From: Sphaerisporangium corydalis
GTDB lineage: Bacteria; Actinomycetota; Actinomycetes; Streptosporangiales; Streptosporangiaceae
Assembly: GCF_025506355.1 (NCBI RefSeq)
Contig: NZ_JANZYP010000024.1
Location: 45,434 to 109,433 of the forward strand
DNA length: 64,000 nucleotides
Direction of reading: 5' to 3'
Part shown: in pieces, positions 27,246 to 36,313 of the stretch
Numbering within the stretch: the first letter of the stretch is position 1
How the letters are laid out: each line of letters begins with the position of its first letter
Translations under genes and position numbers: made by a program
Notes under the pieces: model-generated
What the model was told of the DNA's origin: nothing
The model's database searches: none
Seen by the model: only the letters and a program-made list of their open reading frames with translations

Positions 27246-28373
27246 TCAGACGTCGAACAGGTGGGCGTTGATCTCGCGGACCTGGGGGCCCAGGTCGGGC
27301 AGTTCGACGACCTCGACGCCGGCCTGGCGGAGGGTCTCGGCGCCCGTGCAGTCGGCGAAGCGGTCCGGTTCGCGCCAGGCGAACACCACCCGCCGCAGGC
27401 CCGCGTCCAGGATGAGCTCGGTGCACCCGCGCGGACGTGACGCCCGCGTGGTGCACGGTTCGAGGGAGCTGTAGATCGTCGCGGTGGCCAGCCGGGGGTC
27501 GCCCGGGGCGATCTTCGCCAGCGCGGCCTCCTCGGCGTGGTCGTGGGGGTCGTCCTCCCGCGAGTACCCGGTGGCCATGACCTGCCCGCCGGCGTCCACG
27601 ACGATCGCCCCGACGGCGAACGCGGTCGCCGACACCGGGCAGCGCCGCGACAACTCGATGCTCTCCCCGAGCCACCGCCGGTCATCGGTGTCGCCGGGCG
27701 GGCGGGGGAGGTAGCGCAGAAGGACCACGTCGCCGATCGGGCGGGCCTCCGCGAGGCGCATCCGGCCGGCCGGGCCGTACGGGAACGGGCCGTCGCCGGT
27801 GAAGCGGGGCGCGGCCGGGTCGCCGACGAAGAACGGGGCGACCACGACGTGCAGCTCGTCCACCAGCCCCGAGGTGAGGAAGAGCGTGTGGATCGCGGTC
27901 CCGCCCTCGACCATCAGCCGCCGCACCCCGCGCGCGGAGAGGTCGGCCAGCACGCCGGGCAGGCCGATCGGGTCGCCGGCGTCGACCACGGTGGCGACCT
28001 TCGACAGGCTCTTGCGGGCGGTGCCCACGCCGGGGCCGCCCACGTAGACGATCTTCTCGACGTCGCCCGCGGTGAAGAAGCGCGCGGCGGGGTCGAGATC
28101 GCCCCGGCCGGTCAGCGTGACCTTGACCGGGGTCGCGCCGAGTCCCCGCCGTACGCGCTCGGCACGGCGGGCCGGGGAGCGGACCAGCAGCCTCGGGTCG
28201 TCGGCGCGGATCGTCCCCGCGCCCACCAAGATCGCGTCACAACCGGCGCGCACCTCGTCCACACGGTCGAAGTCGGCGTCATTGGACAGCGCGAGCGGCT
28301 CGCCGGAGGCGTCGTCGATGTAGCCGTCGATCGACATCGCGACCGACAGCAGGACGTACGGGCGATCGGCCAC
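27246..28373 (-). CDS. RibD-like reductase-deaminase fusion, domain order reversed
   Basis: 375 residues. Residues 1-220 form a RibD C-terminal/DHFR-like reductase (VLLSVAMSIDGYIDD, DAILVGAGTIRADDP, RRLMVEGG). Residues about 235-370 form a cytidine-deaminase-like zinc domain with HAEEAAL and SLEPCTTRASRPRGC, giving His, Cys, Cys ligands and the catalytic Glu. The classical riboflavin enzyme RibD has deaminase first and reductase second; here the order is swapped. It could work on riboflavin-type or other pyrimidine intermediates. It converges on the 12-gene operon, so a link to the operon is not shown by orientation. Confidence 0.8.
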   Translation of the reverse strand: MADRPYVLLSVAMSIDGYIDDASGEPLALSNDADFDRVDEVRAGCDAILVGAGTIRADDPRLLVRSPARRAERVRRGLGATPVKVTLTGRGDLDPAARFFTAGDVEKIVYVGGPGVGTARKSLSKVATVVDAGDPIGLPGVLADLSARGVRRLMVEGGTAIHTLFLTSGLVDELHVVVAPFFVGDPAAPRFTGDGPFPYGPAGRMRLAEARPIGDVVLLRYLPRPPGDTDDRRWLGESIELSRRCPVSATAFAVGAIVVDAGGQVMATGYSREDDPHDHAEEAALAKIAPGDPRLATATIYSSLEPCTTRASRPRGCTELILDAGLRRVVFAWREPDRFADCTGAETLRQAGVEVVELPDLGPQVREINAHLFDV

Positions 28374-28423
28374 CGGAACCTCCCTGACGGATGCCCTCCA
28401 TCATGGACCCGGGGCCGGGGGGG

Positions 28424-28537
28424 TCAGGCCGCCTGGGGGGCGGCCCTGTTGATCCAGCCCTGGACGAGGCGCACGACAAGCGCCTCGACCATCATCACAG
28501 CGGCTTTGGCCAGCACAGAGGCGAAGAAGTTGTACAT
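28424..28537 (-). CDS. Small 37-residue hydrophobic/amphipathic peptide
   Basis: Reading starts at ATG 28537, with GAGG five bases upstream, and ends TGA at 28424-28426. The peptide begins MYNFFASVLAKAAVMMVEAL and ends WINRAAPQAA: one likely membrane or amphipathic helix with Lys11, Glu18, Arg23 and Arg31. The upstream 80 bp are far more AT-rich than the surroundings (TATAGT and TATAAA are present), fitting a promoter. It lies just after the P-type ATPase gene on the same strand and before the RibD-like gene. Not recognised; it could be a small regulatory membrane peptide for the ATPase, a leaderless bacteriocin-like peptide, or a toxin. Confidence 0.5.
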   Translation of the reverse strand: MYNFFASVLAKAAVMMVEALVVRLVQGWINRAAPQAA

Positions 28538-28585
28538 AGGAACCTCACAGTAGGGGTTTTGACTGCTTTATACACCATTGATGCC

Positions 28586-31500
28586 CTATGTGACTATATG
28601 TCCAGATCCAAGTGACGAAGCGATGAACGAATGGTGACCATTGCCGTCCGGCGGATGGAACAGCCGCCCGGCCAGCCCGGCCGCCGCCCCGCTGCCGAGC
28701 CCGATGGCCCAGCCGAACGGCCCGACCGGCCGGCACCCGAAGAGCCGGCTCACCCCCGGCGTCGAGACCGCCACGAACAGGCAGGCCAGGGACACCGTCG
28801 CCGCCGCCATGACCGTGCGGTCCCGGCCCCCGACCGCCAGCGTCTGCACCAGCTGGGCCGACACCAGGCCGATCAGGCCCACGGTGTCGGCACGCGACTC
28901 CGTCCCCGTGGCCCGCGCGAGCACCCAGGCCACCGAGGCCGCCGCCGCCGTGGTCACCGCCCTCAGGTAGATGTCGCGGGTGAGCGCGGCGCCCAGGGAC
29001 GCCTCGGGGCCCTCCATGAGCAGCCGCTCCGGGCTCGTGGCGCTCGGCGGCCGGATGGCGATCGCCAGAGCAGGCAGCATGTCGGTGAGCAGGTTGACCA
29101 GCAGGAGCTGCCGCGCGTTCAGCGTGTTGCGGCCGGCGACCAGGTTGGACCCGACGGTGAAGACGATCTCCCCGAGGTTGCCGCCGAGCAGGATGCCCAG
29201 CGAGTCGCGCACCGAGCTCCACATCGCCCGCCCTTCGACGATCGCTTCCACGATCGTCTCGATGCGGTCGTCGGTCACCACAACGTCGGCGGCCGCCCGC
29301 GCGGCGGGCGTGGCCCGCGAGCCGAGCGCCACGCCGACGTCGGCGAGCCGGATGGCCGGGGCGTCGTTGGCGCCGTCGCCGGTCACGGCCACGATCTTGC
29401 CCGCCTGCCGCAGCCCGGTGACGATCCGCGACTTGTGCGCCGGGGTGGCGCGGGCGAAGACCGACACCTCGGGAAGGATCGCGGCCAGCGCGTCGTCGTC
29501 GATCGCGTCCAGCTCGGGCCCGGTCATGACCCGCAGGCCGCCCAGCACGTTGAGCTCGGCGGCGATGGCCTCGGCCGTGCTCGGGTGGTCGCCGGTGATC
29601 ATGACGACCCGCACGCCCGCGCGCACCAGCCGGTCCACGCTGCGGGCCGCCGCCGGCCTGACCGGGTCGGCCAGCCCGAGGAACCCGAGGAAGCACAGCC
29701 CGCCGACGCGGGACTCGTCCAGGTCGCGGTGGCTGGAGGCGGCCCGCTCGGCCACGGCGAGCACGCGGTACCCCTGCTGGGCCAGCCGGTCGACCTCCTT
29801 GGCGAGCGAGTGGCCCGCCTCCTCGTCCAGGGCCGTCACCTCCCCGTCGGTCAGCATGGTCGTGCACCGGGTGAGCACCACCTCGGGCGCGCCCTTCACG
29901 CTGAGCAGGAGCGCGCCCCCGCCGCCGGGCGGGGGCGTCTCCGGCGCCCCCAGCACGGCGTGGTAGCCCCGCGCCGACTCGAACGGCATCTCGTCCACCC
30001 GGTGCCAGCCGTCCAGCCCGTCCGACGGCAGGACGCCGAGCCGCTGGGCGCCCTCCACCACCGCGCGGTCGGTGAGGTGCGGGACGGCACGCTCGCCGCC
30101 GAGCTGCGGCCCGGCGCGCAACGCCGCCGCGAGGATCGGCCGGAACGCCGCAGGCAGGTCCTCCGCGGGGTGCTCCAAGCGGCCGTCGGAGATGCGCCGC
30201 AGACTGATGTGGCCTTCGGTGAGCGTGCCGGTCTTGTCGAAGCACAGCACGTCCACCCGCCCGAGCGCCTCGATCGTCGACGGGTTGCGTACGAGGGTCT
30301 CGCGGGTCGAGAGCCGCCTGGCCGCCGCCAGCTCGGCGACGGTGGCGATGAACGGGAGCCCTTCGGGCACGGCGGCCACGGCGAGGCTCACCGCCGGGGC
30401 GAGCGCCGTCGCCAGCGGTGCGCGGCGCAGCAGGCTGGTGAGCATCAGCAGCGCGCCCGACCCGACGGCGACCGGCATGATCTGGCGGCTCAGGGCGCGC
30501 AACCGCAGCTCCACCCCGGTCGGCGGCGCGTCAGGCCGCCCCTCCGCGAGGGTGCGGCCCGCCTCGGTGGCCGTCCCGGTCGCCACCACCACGGCCACGC
30601 AGGTGCCCGCGGCGATCGTGGTGCCCTGGTAGACCATCGAGCCCCGGTCGGCCACGGCGAGCGCGGCGGTGGGCGACGGCGACTTGGTGACCAGCATCGA
30701 CTCGCCGGTCAGGGGCGACTCGTCGACCTCGAGGCCGTCTTCCTCCAGCACCCGGCAGTCGGCGGGCACCGCGTCCCCCGACCGCAGCTCGATGACGTCC
30801 CCCCGTACGAGATCGTCGGCGGTCGCGTCGACCTGCCCGCCGGGGCGGCGCACCCGCACGGGCACGGCGGTGGCGTCGGTGAGCCGGGTCAGCGCCCGGT
30901 CGGCGTTAGTCCGCTGGGCGCCGCCGATGAGCCCGTTGACGGCCAGCACCCCGCCGATCAGCACGGCGTCCAGGGCCGACCCCATGGCGGCCGACACCCC
31001 GGCGGCCAGGGCCAGCACCGGGGTCAGCGGGTTGGCGAGCTCCTCGGCGGTCGCGCGGAGCAGCGAGGCCGGCCCCGGGGTCTCCCGCCGCTGCGGACCG
31101 GGCGCGGTCCTGCGGCGCGCGGCCTCGGCCTCGGTGAGGCCCGCCTGCGTCGAGGAGACCCGCGCCAGCACGTCCTCGGCGGGGAGGGCGTGCCAGGGGG
31201 TGCGGTCGGCACGCGGCGGCAGCCCCCCGCGCCCGACGTCGCGGCCGGTCCACGCGCCCGTCACCAGGGCCACCAGCGAGGTGCAGTCCCCGGCGAGCTG
31301 CACCCGGCCGATCGACCCGGCCCCCGGGCCGAGTACGGCCAGCGCGGCCCCGAGCGCGGCCCCGGCCGCGGACACCTTCACGCAGCGCTCGCTCGTCGTC
31401 CGGGCCAGGGTCACCGACCGCAGCAGCAGGTGCGCGGTCTCGGGCCCGCCGATCACGTCCGCGTCCCACGCCGGGCGGCCGGCGCGGGAGAGCACGCCGA

Positions 31501-32992
31501 TGCCCAGATCGGCCTCGCGCAGACCCCGGCGGGACCGGCCGGTCACCACGGCGACGGTGTGCCCGGACGCCTGGAGGGCCCGCACGGACAGGTGCAGTCG
31601 ATTGCCTCCCGCGACGACCTTCCCGGCGCCCAGCCGCCAGGCCAGGCTCGGGTCGCCCCCGGCGATGACCACGTCGCACGTGCCGCCCGCGGCCGCGACG
31701 AGCGCCTCGGCGAACGGCTGGACCTCGGGGACCACGCCCACCAGGGCGACCTTCTCGCCCCGGTGGGTGACGACGGTGGGCCGGATCCCCTTCTCCCGCC
31801 AGTGCGCGGCCAGGGCGGGAACGGTGGCCAGCGCCTCGGCGGCCCAGTCCCCCCGCTCGTGGCGCACGGCGGCGCCGGTGCCCTCCAGGAGCGTGTACAC
31901 GTGGGAATGCAGCTCGTCGGCGCCGACGTCGGCCGCCGAGGCGAGCGGGATGATCTCGTGCACGGTCCACGAGGTCAGCGTCAGGATGTCGGCGTCGAAG
32001 ACCACCGTGTCGACGCGGTCCATCACCCGGATCGCGTCGCGGTCCAGCACCAGGGCCCCCTGGCGCGCCACGGCGCGGCCCACGGCGCTGACGAACGCGT
32101 CCCTGCCGATCCTGGCCGCCCTGGGCGTCCCCGCGACGAGCATGGCGAGCGCGCGCTCCTGGTCCTGGCTGATGACCGTGGTCACGCCGTACGAGGTGAG
32201 CGCGCCGAGGCTGAGGGCGTCGGAGTAGCGTTCGACCGGCCCGGACGGCACGGGGTGCGGGCGGGCGGTGACGGCGGTGCGCAGGTGGCGGTAGCTGCCC
32301 TTCCTCGCGGCGAACTCCTCCTCCCTGGACCGCCACGCCTGGCGGCCCACTCCGGCCTCCAAACAGCGGCCCGCCGCCGCCATCGTGTCGATGAACAGGC
32401 CGAACGGCCGCAGCGCGAGCGTCTGGGCGGCGAAGCGCGTCGTGGCGAACACCAGGTTCGCGGTCGGGTGCCCGACGCGCCGCTCCAGCTCGTGGCGCAC
32501 CTTCGGCGTGGCCTCGGCGAGCTGCATGAGCGCGGGCACCGCGGCCGGCACCTTGGCCACCCGCGTCACCTGGCCGACGATGGTCATCCCGACGCCCGCG
32601 AGCCCGGCGCCCAGCTCCACCACGGCGCGTGCCTGGTTCTCCAGCGCGTGCCGGGCCGTGGGCACGACGGCGTCCGGCTCGGCCACGTCCAGCTCGTCGA
32701 CGATGGCCAGCAGTTTGCCGATGTCGGCGGTGTCAGGGTCGCACCCGACGTAGACGAAGCCGAGCCGGCCGTTGACCTCCACCCGGTCGGCCCCGCTGAG
32801 CTCGCTCAGACGCTCTTCGAGGACGCGGGCCTCGCCGGAGGTCCCCGGGCCGCCGACCCTGCGCAGCTCGACGCGCAGCCCTCCCACGCACGGGTGGACC
32901 CGCCGGGGGAGGGGGAGCGTCCCCCGGACGGTCTCGGGCAGCAAGGAGGCGAGAAGGCCGACCGGTCCCCTGAGTTCACGTAGCAGGAACAC
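28586..32992 (-). CDS. Giant CtpI-type P-type ATPase with a degenerate duplicated N-terminal half
   Basis: 1468 residues, about twice the usual size. The C-terminal half is a full P-type ATPase: TGES near residue 764, membrane motif AAVPEGLPF (a PEGL-type site, not the CPC of heavy-metal pumps), phosphorylation site DKTGTLTEG near 918, TGDH and GDGANDAPA near 1200, and four or more C-terminal helices. The N-terminal half carries a ghost of a second phosphorylation domain: VVFDADILTL near residue 331 stands where DKTGT should be, preceded by VARQGALVLDRDAIRVMDRVD, which parallels the active copy. Mycobacterial CtpI has this kind of layout. The transported cation is unknown. The start is GTG at 32992, with GGAGG four bases upstream. 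Confidence 0.88.
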   Translation of the reverse strand: MFLLRELRGPVGLLASLLPETVRGTLPLPRRVHPCVGGLRVELRRVGGPGTSGEARVLEERLSELSGADRVEVNGRLGFVYVGCDPDTADIGKLLAIVDELDVAEPDAVVPTARHALENQARAVVELGAGLAGVGMTIVGQVTRVAKVPAAVPALMQLAEATPKVRHELERRVGHPTANLVFATTRFAAQTLALRPFGLFIDTMAAAGRCLEAGVGRQAWRSREEEFAARKGSYRHLRTAVTARPHPVPSGPVERYSDALSLGALTSYGVTTVISQDQERALAMLVAGTPRAARIGRDAFVSAVGRAVARQGALVLDRDAIRVMDRVDTVVFDADILTLTSWTVHEIIPLASAADVGADELHSHVYTLLEGTGAAVRHERGDWAAEALATVPALAAHWREKGIRPTVVTHRGEKVALVGVVPEVQPFAEALVAAAGGTCDVVIAGGDPSLAWRLGAGKVVAGGNRLHLSVRALQASGHTVAVVTGRSRRGLREADLGIGVLSRAGRPAWDADVIGGPETAHLLLRSVTLARTTSERCVKVSAAGAALGAALAVLGPGAGSIGRVQLAGDCTSLVALVTGAWTGRDVGRGGLPPRADRTPWHALPAEDVLARVSSTQAGLTEAEAARRRTAPGPQRRETPGPASLLRATAEELANPLTPVLALAAGVSAAMGSALDAVLIGGVLAVNGLIGGAQRTNADRALTRLTDATAVPVRVRRPGGQVDATADDLVRGDVIELRSGDAVPADCRVLEEDGLEVDESPLTGESMLVTKSPSPTAALAVADRGSMVYQGTTIAAGTCVAVVVATGTATEAGRTLAEGRPDAPPTGVELRLRALSRQIMPVAVGSGALLMLTSLLRRAPLATALAPAVSLAVAAVPEGLPFIATVAELAAARRLSTRETLVRNPSTIEALGRVDVLCFDKTGTLTEGHISLRRISDGRLEHPAEDLPAAFRPILAAALRAGPQLGGERAVPHLTDRAVVEGAQRLGVLPSDGLDGWHRVDEMPFESARGYHAVLGAPETPPPGGGGALLLSVKGAPEVVLTRCTTMLTDGEVTALDEEAGHSLAKEVDRLAQQGYRVLAVAERAASSHRDLDESRVGGLCFLGFLGLADPVRPAAARSVDRLVRAGVRVVMITGDHPSTAEAIAAELNVLGGLRVMTGPELDAIDDDALAAILPEVSVFARATPAHKSRIVTGLRQAGKIVAVTGDGANDAPAIRLADVGVALGSRATPAARAAADVVVTDDRIETIVEAIVEGRAMWSSVRDSLGILLGGNLGEIVFTVGSNLVAGRNTLNARQLLLVNLLTDMLPALAIAIRPPSATSPERLLMEGPEASLGAALTRDIYLRAVTTAAAASVAWVLARATGTESRADTVGLIGLVSAQLVQTLAVGGRDRTVMAAATVSLACLFVAVSTPGVSRLFGCRPVGPFGWAIGLGSGAAAGLAGRLFHPPDGNGHHSFIASSLGSGHIVT

Positions 32993-33023
32993 AACGCCTC
33001 CAGGACCCGGGTGCCGACAAGCC

Positions 33024-33051
33024 GATCAGACCGCGTGTCCGCGGTCTGATC
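33024..33051 (-). terminator. Perfect 12-bp hairpin with TGTC tetraloop
   Basis: GATCAGACCGCG (33024-33035), loop TGTC, CGCGGTCTGATC (33040-33051). It lies between the end of the repeat-rich membrane gene (33074) and the start of the P-ATPase gene (32992), both on the minus strand. It may end the upstream transcript or sit in the ATPase leader. No T-tract. Confidence 0.55.
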
Positions 33052-33073
33052 ATTCGACCTAAGTATGCCCAGG

Positions 33074-34627
33074 TCAGGCGGTTGAACGCCTATCTGTACT
33101 CATTGATGGCGACTGCGCGGGGCCGTTCGGCGACGGCATGGATCCGGGTGTTTGCTGAGCCGGTCCCGGCCGTGCGGGCGCCGATCCGGCCCGCATGGGA
33201 GCCGGCCCGCTCCGCGTGGCGGCGGTCCCGCCGCGCGAGGCGGTGGATCCCGTACGCGAGGCGGTGGATCCGGTGCGCGAGGCGGTGGTTCCGGTCCGCG
33301 AGGCGGTGGATCCCGTACGCGATGCGGTGGATCCGCTTCGCGATGCGGCGGACGACGTACGTGAGGCGGTGGACCCGCTCCGCGAGGCGGTGGACCCGGT
33401 TCCTCGGGACGTCGAGCCCGCGGGCTTGCGGGCCGTCGCCGTCCGGGAGGCCGTCTTGGTCGTGGCACGGGCTGACGTCCTCGTGGGCGTCTTCGACGTC
33501 GCCGCGGAGGTCCGCGACGTGCGCGTGGTCCCGGTGGCCCGGCTGCGCGTGGTGCCGGTCGCCCGGGTGCGCGAGGTGCTGGACGCCGCGGCGGTCCTGG
33601 CTCGGGTGGTCCCCGTGCCCGTCGACCTGGACGGCCGCGAGGCGGCGGAGGTCCTGGACCGTGTGGCCGGCGCGCGGGTGGTCCCGGTGGCCCGGCTGCG
33701 GGTGGTCCCCGTGGCCCGGCTCCGCGTGGTGGTGCCGGCGGCCCGGCCCCGCGCGGTCGTGCCGGTGGCCCTGGCACGCGTGGTCGTGCCGGTGGCCCTG
33801 GCACGCGTCGTGGTGCCGGTCGCCCTTGCGCGTGTGGTGGCCCCAGTGGCCCTTGCACGTGTGGTGGTGCCGGTGGCCCGGCTGCGCGTGGTCCCGGTGG
33901 CCCTGGTCGTGCCGGTGGCCCGGCCGCGCGTGGTGCCGGCCGCTCCGGTCGCCCTGGACGCGCGCGCTGCCCCGGTCGTCCCCGTGGCCCGGCTACGCGT
34001 CGTCCCCGTCCCCGTGGCCCGGCTGCGCGTCGTCCCGGTCCCGGTGGTCCTGGTGCGCGTCGTTCCGGTCGTCCCGGTGGCCCGGCTGCGCGTGGTCCCG
34101 GTGCCGGAGGCGGCCCTCGTACGCGTGGTCCCGCCGGTACGTGAGGTCCCGCTCGTGCGTGAGGTGCCGGTCGCCCGGCTCGTCGTCCTGCGGCCGCTCG
34201 CCGACGTGCGCGAGCGCGACGCCGGGCGCGAGGCGGGCATCGAGGCCGGCATCGAGGCCGGCATGGCCTGCTCGTGCCCGCCCGCCGCCCGTGACGCGAG
34301 GAGCGTCCCGGCGCCGATCGCGGCGGCGACGGGCCACTCCAGCAGCCCGATGACCGCGAGCAGGCCGAGCCCGCCGTAGTAGGCGAGGCGCTCGGCCGGC
34401 GGCAGGAACGTCTTGGCGGTCTCCATCGCCCGGCCCATCTCCTGCTCGCGCGGCCCGTTCATGCCCGGCATGCGCGACATGCGAGGCATTCGCGGCATCC
34501 GGGGCATGTGCGGGCGGTGGACGTGGAAGCTGACGACAGGCGTGTCCAGCCCGATCAGATCGCCGTTGGACGCGGATGTCGTTCTGTTTCGTTCTCGGCT
34601 CACGCGCGACGTCTGGGTCACGGTCAT
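33074..34627 (-). CDS. Membrane protein with a very long Thr/Arg/Ala/Ser repeat tail
   Basis: 517 residues. Residues 1-75 are basic with an MPRMPRMPR-type Met/Pro run; a hydrophobic hairpin follows (AYYGGLGLLAVIGLLEWPVAAAIGAGTLL, about residues 80-110). The rest, almost 400 residues, is low complexity: first dozens of copies of an octapeptide like ATGTTRSR, then a set of 7-residue SRTGSTA units, then a Pro-rich end. The tail is strongly basic, so it could bind nucleic acid or acidic polymers. ATG at 34627 has GAGGAGG upstream. It precedes the P-ATPase on the same strand. Function unknown. Confidence 0.72.
   Translation of the reverse strand: MTVTQTSRVSRERNRTTSASNGDLIGLDTPVVSFHVHRPHMPRMPRMPRMSRMPGMNGPREQEMGRAMETAKTFLPPAERLAYYGGLGLLAVIGLLEWPVAAAIGAGTLLASRAAGGHEQAMPASMPASMPASRPASRSRTSASGRRTTSRATGTSRTSGTSRTGGTTRTRAASGTGTTRSRATGTTGTTRTRTTGTGTTRSRATGTGTTRSRATGTTGAARASRATGAAGTTRGRATGTTRATGTTRSRATGTTTRARATGATTRARATGTTTRARATGTTTRARATGTTARGRAAGTTTRSRATGTTRSRATGTTRAPATRSRTSAASRPSRSTGTGTTRARTAAASSTSRTRATGTTRSRATGTTRTSRTSAATSKTPTRTSARATTKTASRTATARKPAGSTSRGTGSTASRSGSTASRTSSAASRSGSTASRTGSTASRTGTTASRTGSTASRTGSTASRGGTAATRSGPAPMRAGSAPARPGPAQQTPGSMPSPNGPAQSPSMSTDRRSTA
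33150..34230. repeat. Degenerate short-period coding repeats
   Basis: The DNA under the repeat tail of the 33074-34627 gene is built of 24-bp and 21-bp units (plus-strand form like GTGGTGCCGGTGGCCCGGCTGC with variants). Because of this every frame stays open over long distances, which makes false reading frames on both strands. The units have diverged, so the array is not a recent expansion. Confidence 0.7.
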
Positions 34628-34817
34628 GGCCCCTCCTCAGGTGCGAAGCAATGTCTTCATTTCACCCTTTGCCCAGGTCAGCGGCCACCGCTAGGGCCTT
34701 TCGTCCTGTCCTGCACTGTCATGTCGTGTACGTCGCACCCGCGCGCGCCGCGCGGCGCCGCCGGAGACCGGCGGTCACGCTGTCACCTTCACGCGCATGC
34801 GCGTAGGCTCACGGGGC

Positions 34818-35963
34818 GTGAACGTGGATCTGGACTTCGTCAGCGAATACGCCGGCCGGCACTCGGCCCTGCTGACCCGGCGGGACGTGGCGCGGGCGCT
34901 GCTCGCGGTGCCGAGCGGGCAGGCGCTGGTGGCGGTCCCCGACCTGCGCCGCGCGATGCTGGCGGCGGGCAACCCGCTGTCGTCCGCGTTCTGGGACTCG
35001 GCGAAGAGCACGCTCACCGCCATCGAGGCCGGAGTGGCGACGGTCGGCGACGTCCAGCGGTGGCTGGAGTCCACCGGCACCGAGCCGATCCTCATCACCC
35101 GCAATTACTTCGTCTGGCCCGAGGAGGGCGAGCGCGGCCCGGTCGCGGCGGAGCTGTACGAGCGGCTCGTGTCCCACCTCGAGGAGCACGTGACCGCCGG
35201 GGACATCGAGCCCGACCTGCTCGTTTCCGGCGACGCGGACGCGCGCGAGGTCTACGAGGGGATCCAGGACCGCTGGCTGTCCACCGCGCTTCCCGACGGC
35301 CGCGTGCCCAGCGTCGCGGTCGGCGACGAGCTCGACGAGGGCCTGTTCGCCACCTGGGACGAGGAGGAGGCGTTCGCGCTCAGCGAGCTGCACCGCGTGC
35401 TCGCCGACCTGCCCGAGCCGTCGTGCCCGACCGCCGACCTCGCGGAGGCCGCGCGCCGGCTGCGCCTGCTGCTCGCCGAGCCCGGCTACCCCGGCACGGT
35501 GCTCAAGGTGTGCGCGGGCCTCGACGGCGAGCCGCTGCCCGAGAGCGACGTCGAACTGTGGCTCATGCTGGCCGCCGGCGTCGCCTCGCCCGTCTCCGAC
35601 CTGCAGGACGACGACGAGCACCAGTTCTGGGACCTGGAGGGCGAGCTCAGCCAGGAGGACGCGGCGCTGGCCGCCATCTGCACGATCCACCACGCCGACT
35701 GGCTCGCCGCCGTCATCGCGCTGGCCAGGCGCGGCCCCGGCGTGCTCGCCTCGCCCGAGCGCATCGCCAGGTTCGTCGCCGAGTCCGAGGACATCGACGT
35801 GGAGATGGACGACCCCGAGGACCTGGAGACCACCGAAGCGCTGTTCACGTCGGTCACCCCGCTGTGGGAGCGGCTCGGCATCGTGGACGACAAGGCGATC
35901 CTCACGCCGCTCGGCTGGTGGGGCCTGCCGAAAGCCCTGGAACGCGCCTGGTCCCCCGAGTGA
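34818..35963 (+). CDS. Acidic protein of unknown function
   Basis: 381 residues, soluble, with many Asp/Glu; no signal or membrane segment. It starts MNVDLDFVSEYAGRHSALLTRRDVAR and has Trp-rich landmarks (RNYFVWPEEGE, HQFWDLEGELSQEDA, ending LTPLGWWGLPKALERAW). I do not recognise the family. GTG at 34818 is chosen for the ACGGGGC just upstream; an in-frame ATG at 34797 lacks a ribosome-binding site. It is divergent from the repeat-rich membrane protein (190-bp gap) and convergent with the GNAT gene. Confidence 0.65.
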   Translation: MNVDLDFVSEYAGRHSALLTRRDVARALLAVPSGQALVAVPDLRRAMLAAGNPLSSAFWDSAKSTLTAIEAGVATVGDVQRWLESTGTEPILITRNYFVWPEEGERGPVAAELYERLVSHLEEHVTAGDIEPDLLVSGDADAREVYEGIQDRWLSTALPDGRVPSVAVGDELDEGLFATWDEEEAFALSELHRVLADLPEPSCPTADLAEAARRLRLLLAEPGYPGTVLKVCAGLDGEPLPESDVELWLMLAAGVASPVSDLQDDDEHQFWDLEGELSQEDAALAAICTIHHADWLAAVIALARRGPGVLASPERIARFVAESEDIDVEMDDPEDLETTEALFTSVTPLWERLGIVDDKAILTPLGWWGLPKALERAWSPE

Positions 35964-35985
35964 CGCCCCGAAGCGGGCCCGTCCG

Positions 35986-36285
35986 CTAGGCGTCGGTGCT
36001 TTCGGGGACGAGGTCGGCGTACTCGGGGTGGCGCTCGATGAACGCGGCGACGAAGGGGCAGAGGGGCACGACGGAGGTCCCGGCGCCACGCGCGGAGTCG
36101 AGCGCCTCGCGGATCAGGCGGCCGCCGAGCCCCTGGCCCTCGAACTCGTCGTCCATCTGGGTGTGGGTGAAGACGAGCTGACCGGGCTTGCGCCGGTAGG
36201 CCGCGAACCCGGCGATCCGGCCGTCCACGGTGATCTCGAAGCGCCTGGCATCGTGGTTGTCGGACACGTCGACCGCGTGGTCCAT
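35986..36285 (-). CDS. Small GNAT-type acetyltransferase (YidJ/Gtn10-like)
   Basis: 99 residues, the single-domain short GNAT group. It has FTHTQMDDEFEGQGLGGRLIREAL, in which the Q-G-x-G acetyl-CoA loop is clear, and VVPLCPFVAAFIERHPEYADLV, the typical C-terminal motif of this group with its conserved Cys. Probably acetylates or binds acyl-CoA in the cytosol; substrates of these short proteins are not generally known. It is 28 bp downstream of the small membrane gene. Confidence 0.83.
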   Translation of the reverse strand: MDHAVDVSDNHDARRFEITVDGRIAGFAAYRRKPGQLVFTHTQMDDEFEGQGLGGRLIREALDSARGAGTSVVPLCPFVAAFIERHPEYADLVPESTDA

Positions 36286-36313
36286 GGGGGGTTCCTCTCG
36301 TGGACCACGGCGC

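Noticed and set aside
28631..32983. Long open frame on the plus strand opposite the P-type ATPase
   Set aside because: Antisense shadow; the minus strand has DKTGT, TGES and GDGAND motifs while this one has none.
33082..34379. Alternative long frames on the plus strand in the repeat region
   Set aside because: They follow from the short-period repeats; only the minus-strand gene has a start signal and a membrane segment.
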